Below are positions 6,677-10,784 of a stretch of 10,784 nucleotides of DNA, one piece after another (the first letter of the stretch is position 1; every line of letters begins with the position of its first letter). Source of the stretch: an uncultured Christensenellaceae bacterium (GTDB taxonomy: Bacteria > Bacillota > Clostridia > Christensenellales > CAG-138). A program made the translations under genes and the position numbers. The DNA lies in NCBI GenBank assembly GCA_902475645.1, contig CABSAH010000045.1:1-10784 (forward strand), given 5' to 3'. The notes beneath the pieces are model-generated. The model was not told the origin of the DNA, ran no database searches, and worked only from the letters and a program-made list of their open reading frames with translations.

Positions 6677-8368
6677 TCAGTTATTTATCATAGAGGGATC
6701 GTTAAAGTGTGTAGTCGCAAAGCTGCTGAACGAAAGTCCCGCTGCCCTGCCTTCTTCGGAAACCGGAGTGCCCTCCAGCTTAGCGCTGTATATATAGAAG
6801 GCGGGAGATTCTACCAAGGGTACCAAGCAATAGTCATCATGCATCAGCTTCTGCGCATACTTGTAAAGTTCGCCGCGCTTAGCCTGATCGGATTCCATTA
6901 CAGCCTGCTTCAGGGTTTCGTCAATTTCGGGGTTGCTGTAAGGTCCAAACACTCTGTTGTTACCATCGGTCGCGATGCGGTTGTAAAGGTTATGCGGATC
7001 GGGGCCGTGGAAGCCATTGGTTATAGCCATATCGAAGTCGAATTCTTCCTCTATCCTGGGAATCCATGCGCCAAGCTCAAGAGTTATGATATTCAAATCG
7101 ATGCCGACTGCCTTCAGCTGCTCTTTTATAACAGCCGCCATATCGCTTACACTCTGGCTCTGCCAATTTACAAGATCAAGAGAGAACCTGTATCCGTTAT
7201 ACGCAACGGGATATCCGGCCTCGTCCAAGAGAGCGTTCGCAGCATCAGGATTATAAGCGGGGCAAACATCCACATCGTTATAAGCCCAAGCAAAAGCGGG
7301 GGTAAAATAACCGGCGGCGGGCTTACCATAGCCGTTGTATGCACGCTGGACTATCTCTTCCTGGTTGATTGCCATAGAGATTGCTTCACGAACCTTTATA
7401 TTTCCGGTAATTTCACGGCCAAAGTTGAAGCCAAAGTACAAACGGCTGAGCGAAGTCGGCTTTACAACTACCATGTCGGGGTTGGATTCAAGCGTGGGGC
7501 AATCGCTAAGCGGCGGAGAGGACAACAAATAGTCTACCTCACCATTGAGCAGAGCCTGCTCTGCCGTGTTAGCATCGGGCATAAACTGTATTACCAGCTT
7601 GTCTACATAGGGACGACCCTTAAAGTAATCTTCATTTGCTTCAAGCGTAACGCTTACGCCCTGGTTCCATTCAACAAACTTGAAGGGGCCGGTGCCTATG
7701 GGCGCCTGGTTTGCGGGGTTGGTGGTCCAATCCGTGCCTTCATAAATGTGTTTGGGAATTATCTGGCAGGCATACCATGCAAGGAAGCCGATAAGGGCTG
7801 CATCAGGACGGGAAAGGTGCAACACAACAGTGTTGGCATCGGGGCAATCGATAGACTCTATTGCGCCCCACTCCGTTGCCATACGGCCGTTGTTTTCAAG
7901 AACTGCTTCGATAGTGAACTTAACGTCCTCAGAGGAGAAGGGTTCGCCATCATGCCATTTTACGTTTTCGCAAAGATGGAAAGTGTAGGTCAGGCAATCT
8001 TCGGAAATTTCCCAGCTCTCGGCAAGCTCGGGGCAGATTTCGTAGTTATGGTTCAGCGTTATCAGCTTGTTGAACACGTTGTGGTTTATCGGCGTAGCGG
8101 GGTCGTCGCTTTTCCATACAGGGTTAAAGCTTCCGGGGTTGCCGCTTGCAACGATAGCCGCCACAAGAGTGCCGCCGTAAAGGATCTCATTGTCAGCGGT
8201 GGGGGAATTGCTTTCAACGGGTTCTGAGCTGTTCACAGGGTCATTGGTGTTAACAGGCTCATTCTGCTGATTATCCGTAGGATTATTATTAGCAGGTTCT
8301 TTCGCACAGCCCGCCATTACGCCGGCAAGCATGCACAAGCAGAGGATCATAGCCATCAGTCGTTTCAT
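6677..8368 (-). CDS. Peptide ABC transporter substrate-binding lipoprotein (SBP family 5)
   Basis: Extracytoplasmic receptor (563 aa) that captures peptide and delivers it to the permeases. The N-terminus MKRLMAMILCLCMLAGVMAGC is a lipoprotein signal with acylated Cys21, so the mature protein should be anchored to the outer face of the membrane. Residues 22 to about 60 are an Asn/Pro/Glu-rich flexible linker. The rest matches family 5: PELAESWEISED, then YTFHLCENVKWHDGEPF, GTGPFKFVEW, and a NIKVREAISMAINQEEIV block. The frame is open further upstream to an ATG at 8458, adding 30 residues with no signal character; the ATG at 8368 is chosen because AAAGGAGAAG lies seven bases before it and the signal peptide starts there. 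It is the first gene of the operon, transcribed away from the two-component genes. Substrate specificity cannot be read directly. Confidence 0.95.
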   Translation of the reverse strand: MKRLMAMILCLCMLAGVMAGCAKEPANNNPTDNQQNEPVNTNDPVNSSEPVESNSPTADNEILYGGTLVAAIVASGNPGSFNPVWKSDDPATPINHNVFNKLITLNHNYEICPELAESWEISEDCLTYTFHLCENVKWHDGEPFSSEDVKFTIEAVLENNGRMATEWGAIESIDCPDANTVVLHLSRPDAALIGFLAWYACQIIPKHIYEGTDWTTNPANQAPIGTGPFKFVEWNQGVSVTLEANEDYFKGRPYVDKLVIQFMPDANTAEQALLNGEVDYLLSSPPLSDCPTLESNPDMVVVKPTSLSRLYFGFNFGREITGNIKVREAISMAINQEEIVQRAYNGYGKPAAGYFTPAFAWAYNDVDVCPAYNPDAANALLDEAGYPVAYNGYRFSLDLVNWQSQSVSDMAAVIKEQLKAVGIDLNIITLELGAWIPRIEEEFDFDMAITNGFHGPDPHNLYNRIATDGNNRVFGPYSNPEIDETLKQAVMESDQAKRGELYKYAQKLMHDDYCLVPLVESPAFYIYSAKLEGTPVSEEGRAAGLSFSSFATTHFNDPSMINN

Positions 8369-8423
8369 GTTTCTACTTCTCCTTTGTTTTGTTTTTAGAC
8401 ATGAAGTCCCTCTATTAGTGCAT

Positions 8424-8452
8424 ATTATACAAGGCTGATTTGCTCTTTCGTG
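8424..8452 (-). promoter_or_regulatory. Candidate promoter of the peptide transporter operon
   Basis: On the minus strand TATAAT occupies 8429-8424, a perfect -10. No good -35 is found: the best hexamer at usable spacing is ACGAAA (8451-8446, spacer 16), matching 3 of 6. The start of transcription would be near 8417, giving a leader of about 49 bases before the ATG at 8368. A strong -10 with a poor -35 is typical of promoters that need an activator. No riboswitch-like structure is evident in the leader. Confidence 0.6.
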
Positions 8453-8460
8453 CTTCATAA

Positions 8461-8480
8461 TGTGTCCTTTTTGTGCCCTT
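8461..8480 (-). promoter_or_regulatory. Pair of 9-bp direct repeats, 11-bp phased, upstream of the opp promoter
   Basis: On the minus strand AAGGGCACA (8480-8472) and AAGGACACA (8469-8461) match at 8 of 9 bases and start exactly 11 bp apart. The plus-strand blocks TGCTTCAT (8451-8458) and TGTTTCAT (8483-8490), one on each side of the pair, match each other at 7 of 8. The pair sits just upstream of the weak -35. One-turn direct repeats in this position are the usual target of PhoB/OmpR-type regulators, and such a regulator is encoded next door. The repeats are seen directly; binding is inferred. Confidence 0.5.
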
Positions 8481-8491
8481 CATGTTTCATT

Positions 8492-8520
8492 TATGGTCTT
8501 TTTTTGACTAAAAAACCATA
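8492..8520. promoter_or_regulatory. A/T-rich inverted repeat in the divergent regulatory region
   Basis: TATGGT (8492-8497) and ACCATA (8515-8520) are exact inverted repeats, and the T-run and A-run between them can extend the pairing after one unpaired base. It lies directly upstream of the regulator promoter and contains one copy of TTGACTAA (8504-8511). It could be an operator, or a weak terminator for read-through in either direction, since each strand has a short T-run in the stem. I cannot choose between these. Confidence 0.4.
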
Positions 8521-8525
8521 TTATA

Positions 8526-8553
8526 TTGACTAAGCCTCACATATAAATATAAT
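8526..8553 (+). promoter_or_regulatory. Sigma-A-type promoter of the two-component regulator genes
   Basis: TTGACT at 8526-8531 (5 of 6 to TTGACA) and a perfect TATAAT at 8548-8553 are separated by 16 bp. Transcription should begin near 8560, giving a leader of about 74 bases before ATG 8634. The leader has a small hairpin, GGTAT/ATACC at 8603-8616, ending five bases before the ribosome site. TTGACTAA at the -35 is an exact copy of TTGACTAA at 8504-8511, 22 bp upstream. Confidence 0.8.
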
Positions 8554-8633
8554 GGAAGCATTAGCGGTATTGATGTTAGCAGAATGCCTGCTTTGTTGCA
8601 ACGGTATTTTTATACCAAATGAGGAGAGAACAT

Positions 8634-9302
8634 ATGCCAGCAATACTCATTGTGGACGATGAGCAGAAGATACGCGAATTTGTTGCCCTGTTCCTAAGGT
8701 CTAGCAAGTACACGGTATTTGAGGCCGCAGACGGGCAAACAGCGCTGAATATACTTTCAAAAGAAGCTATTGACCTTATAGTTCTTGATATTATGCTGCC
8801 CGATATATCCGGTTTTGATTTATGCAGCCAAATCCGTATGCGTTCCTCGGTGCCTATAATCTTTCTCACCGCGCTTGCGGATGAGGAATACCAGATGATA
8901 GGTTACAGGGTTGAAGGCGACGATTACATTACCAAGCCATTCAACGCATCTATATTGCTTGCCAAAATACAGCGTATACTTCAAAGATGCGCTCCGGCGA
9001 GCGTTCAATCCGATACGCTTGTTTTCCGCGGCATAAAGCTTGAAATAAGCAGCCGCCGCGTTATGATAGACGATAAACCTTTGCAGCTTACGCCTAAAGA
9101 GTTTGATCTATTGCTTGCGCTTATGCAAAATCAAAATAAGGTGCTTACAAGAAATTTCCTACTTGAAACGGTATGGGGATATTCGTTTGCCGGCGATTCA
9201 AGGGTGGTGGACAGCCATATAAAAAAGCTTCGTAGTAAGCTCCATCCATATTCAGCCAACATTAAAACCGTTATATCAATAGGCTATAAGCTTGAGGAAT
9301 AA
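8634..9302 (+). CDS. OmpR/PhoB-family two-component response regulator
   Basis: DNA-binding response regulator of 222 aa, phosphorylated by the partner kinase. The receiver domain (about 1-118) shows the acidic pair Asp8/Asp9, phosphoacceptor Asp52 in LIVLDIMLP, Thr79 in FLTA and Lys101 in TKPF; the usual GADDY is EGDDY here. The C-terminal winged helix (about 126-220) carries LTPKEFDLLLALMQN, LLETVWGY, the recognition region VVDSHIKKLRSKL, and the final IGYKLEE. An in-frame ATG at 8619 would add five residues, but it overlaps the ribosome site; GAGGAG seven bases before ATG 8634 sets the start. The kinase gene begins three bases after the stop, so the two are cotranslated. It is divergent from the transporter operon, which it may control, and may also regulate itself. 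Confidence 0.95.
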   Translation: MPAILIVDDEQKIREFVALFLRSSKYTVFEAADGQTALNILSKEAIDLIVLDIMLPDISGFDLCSQIRMRSSVPIIFLTALADEEYQMIGYRVEGDDYITKPFNASILLAKIQRILQRCAPASVQSDTLVFRGIKLEISSRRVMIDDKPLQLTPKEFDLLLALMQNQNKVLTRNFLLETVWGYSFAGDSRVVDSHIKKLRSKLHPYSANIKTVISIGYKLEE

Positions 9303-9305
9303 GCT

Positions 9306-10784
9306 ATGATCAACCTTATTCGCAAAAACATAGTTGCCAGGATGTTTCTGCTTATTCTGGCTGCTTATCTTCTGCTGTTTGTGTGTCAAATGGTGATTCT
9401 TAACAATAATATAGACACATTCTTTATGCGCAGCTATAAATCCTATATGAGTGACGAACTCAAACGAACGGCGGGCCTACGGCGTCGGACAATATAAACG
9501 ATGCCTATAATCACGAAGCCTCCATAGAATATGTGCAGCGCAACGATCTGCCGCTTGCCGTAATAGATTCGCAATCCAATCTTATAGATAACGAAATCTT
9601 CTCGGCATACAGCATTCTTAAAGTAAAGAACTTAAGGGATGAGAAGCTTTGTTTTATTGCCGACTTTCTATCGGAATATGCCGATAACCCTATCGACAGT
9701 ATATCCAAAACCGATATTTTGCGGATACACGGACGGCGTATCGGAAAATCCAATTACTATCAGCTTATGGAATTGAGCGTAGGGTCAAAGACTTATAAAG
9801 ATGCGGCCATTGAAAGCATGCAGACTGCCGATGAGCATATAACATGCTTTGTATACATAGATGAATTCACATCGCCTGATATATCAGTTGATGTTATGCT
9901 GAAAAAGCAGTTGTTGTTTGATGCTTTAAGCCCTATTATTATATCGTCATCATCGCCGTATGAAGCCATAAACGCTCTTGAAAACCAAACAATAGAAGAT
10001 AAGTACGGCAATAATTATTCTATACTCAGTTATTCATCAGACGATGTTTTGTTTATAACGCTGCTGCCCGTTACCCGAAGCAATATGTTTTTAGGGTACT
10101 TGGCAAATTATTATATTTATCTCTATGCTGCATTTTTCGTTATTATCATACTTATAAGCTATTTTTTCTCAAGGAGCTTATCGGATCCTCTTGTCCATCT
10201 AAGCCATGTTGCAGAGCGCATGGCGCAGCTTGATTTTGATGTTCATGCAAACATCAATACCCCTGACCAACTTGGAAAGCTGTCCGATAGTCTAAACACT
10301 CTTTCGGATAATCTCCAAAGCTCCATATTCAAGCTAAAAAAAGCTAATGCGGAGCTTGAAAGGCGTGCAAACGAGGAAGAGGAAAGCGCCCGCAGGATGA
10401 AAATCCTGCTTGAAGATATGGCGCACGAATTCAAAACACCGCTGGGAATAATCTCGGGCTTTACGGAAATAATCGAGTACGGCCTGCTGGAAAAGGACCG
10501 CGAGTACTATTTCAACAGCATAAAGGATGAAATCAACAAGCTATCGGAGCTTGTAAACGATACGATAGAGTTATCCAAGCTAAGCTCCGGCTATTTTATG
10601 CTGGAATACACAAATATAGATATAGCTAAATTTATATCCGATTTCCTGTGCCGCATGGATTATGATATAAAGAAAAACGGTTTTACGGTCCGCACAAGCC
10701 TTGATCACGTTATGGTGCGTATCGATAAAAAACGCATCACCCAGGTCTTTGATAATCTTATAAGCAATATATTCAAATATACCA
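9306..10784 (+). pseudogene. Two-component sensor histidine kinase, frameshifted near codon 56 and cut by the window end
   Basis: Membrane sensor kinase paired with the upstream regulator; GAGG eight bases before ATG 9306 is its ribosome site. The first frame gives a membrane helix (about 11-33) and ends at TAA 9495-9497 after 63 codons. The gene then continues to the window edge without a stop in the -1 frame: from GGG at 9473 it reads GPTASDNIN and onward. Restoring one G in the GGG at 9473-9475 joins the two. In the joined protein an external sensor region spans about 35-265, a second helix about 270-289, a HAMP-like linker about 290-345 with a coiled-coil run after it, and the phosphoacceptor His374 in MAHEFKTPLG. 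The sequence stops in the N box (FDNLISNIFKYT), so the ATP lid is outside. The sensor domain matches no family I can name. The lesion may be real or a base-calling error. Confidence 0.88.

Noticed and set aside
6707..8227. A 506-codon plus-strand open frame opposite the binding-protein gene
   Set aside because: It is antisense to a gene with a clear signal peptide, ribosome site and family motifs. Its own translation shows no recognisable domain, and no ribosome site was evident.
8369..8458. A longer binding protein starting at the ATG at 8458
   Set aside because: It would place 30 non-signal residues before a clear lipoprotein signal peptide, and would run across the likely promoter and the ribosome site of the ATG at 8368.
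9465..9497. Programmed -1 frameshift in the kinase gene
   Set aside because: No X-XXY-YYZ slippery sequence lies in the possible window, no strong downstream stem is apparent, and kinases of this type are not known to use one.

Overview
The window looks like a piece of a bacterial chromosome, most likely from a Gram-positive Clostridia-type Firmicute. The supporting evidence is moderate GC with heavy use of ATA for isoleucine, strong AGGAGG-type ribosome sites, a single-chain (homodimeric) glycyl-tRNA synthetase, and a lipoprotein-type solute-binding protein followed by a peptide ABC transporter. This assignment is inferred from gene content and codon use, not from a database search.

Layout. 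Bases 3-1163 (+) are the 3' three quarters or more of the glycyl-tRNA synthetase gene, closed by a bidirectional intrinsic terminator at 1177-1210. Everything from 8368 down to 1311 lies on the minus strand and reads as one transcription unit: a peptide-binding lipoprotein, two permeases (OppB/DppB-like and OppC/DppC-like), two ATPases (OppD/DppD-like and OppF/DppF-like) and an M14-family zinc carboxypeptidase with no signal peptide. A strong stem-loop lies between the binding-protein gene and the first permease gene. Divergent from this operon, on the plus strand from 8634, are an OmpR/PhoB-family response regulator and its sensor histidine kinase; the kinase runs off the window end near its N box. 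The 265-base gap between the divergent genes holds a promoter for each side and several short repeats that look like operators.

How it fits together. The reading is a peptide import and trimming module: the lipoprotein captures a peptide, the B/C/D/F complex imports it with ATP, and the cytoplasmic carboxypeptidase may process it. The divergent two-component system is the obvious candidate regulator. The opp-side promoter has a good -10, a poor -35, and 11-bp-phased direct repeats just upstream, as expected for activation by a PhoB-like regulator. The true substrate cannot be read from the sequence.

Two genes are interrupted by single-nucleotide lesions: the second ATPase has an in-frame TGA at codon 75, and the histidine kinase has a -1 type frameshift near codon 56. 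Both genes are otherwise intact and well conserved in motifs, so these are recent mutations or sequence/assembly errors. I see no CRISPR array, tRNA, rRNA, insertion sequence or clearly novel system; the points of interest are the two lesions, the divergent regulatory region and the transporter/peptidase pairing.
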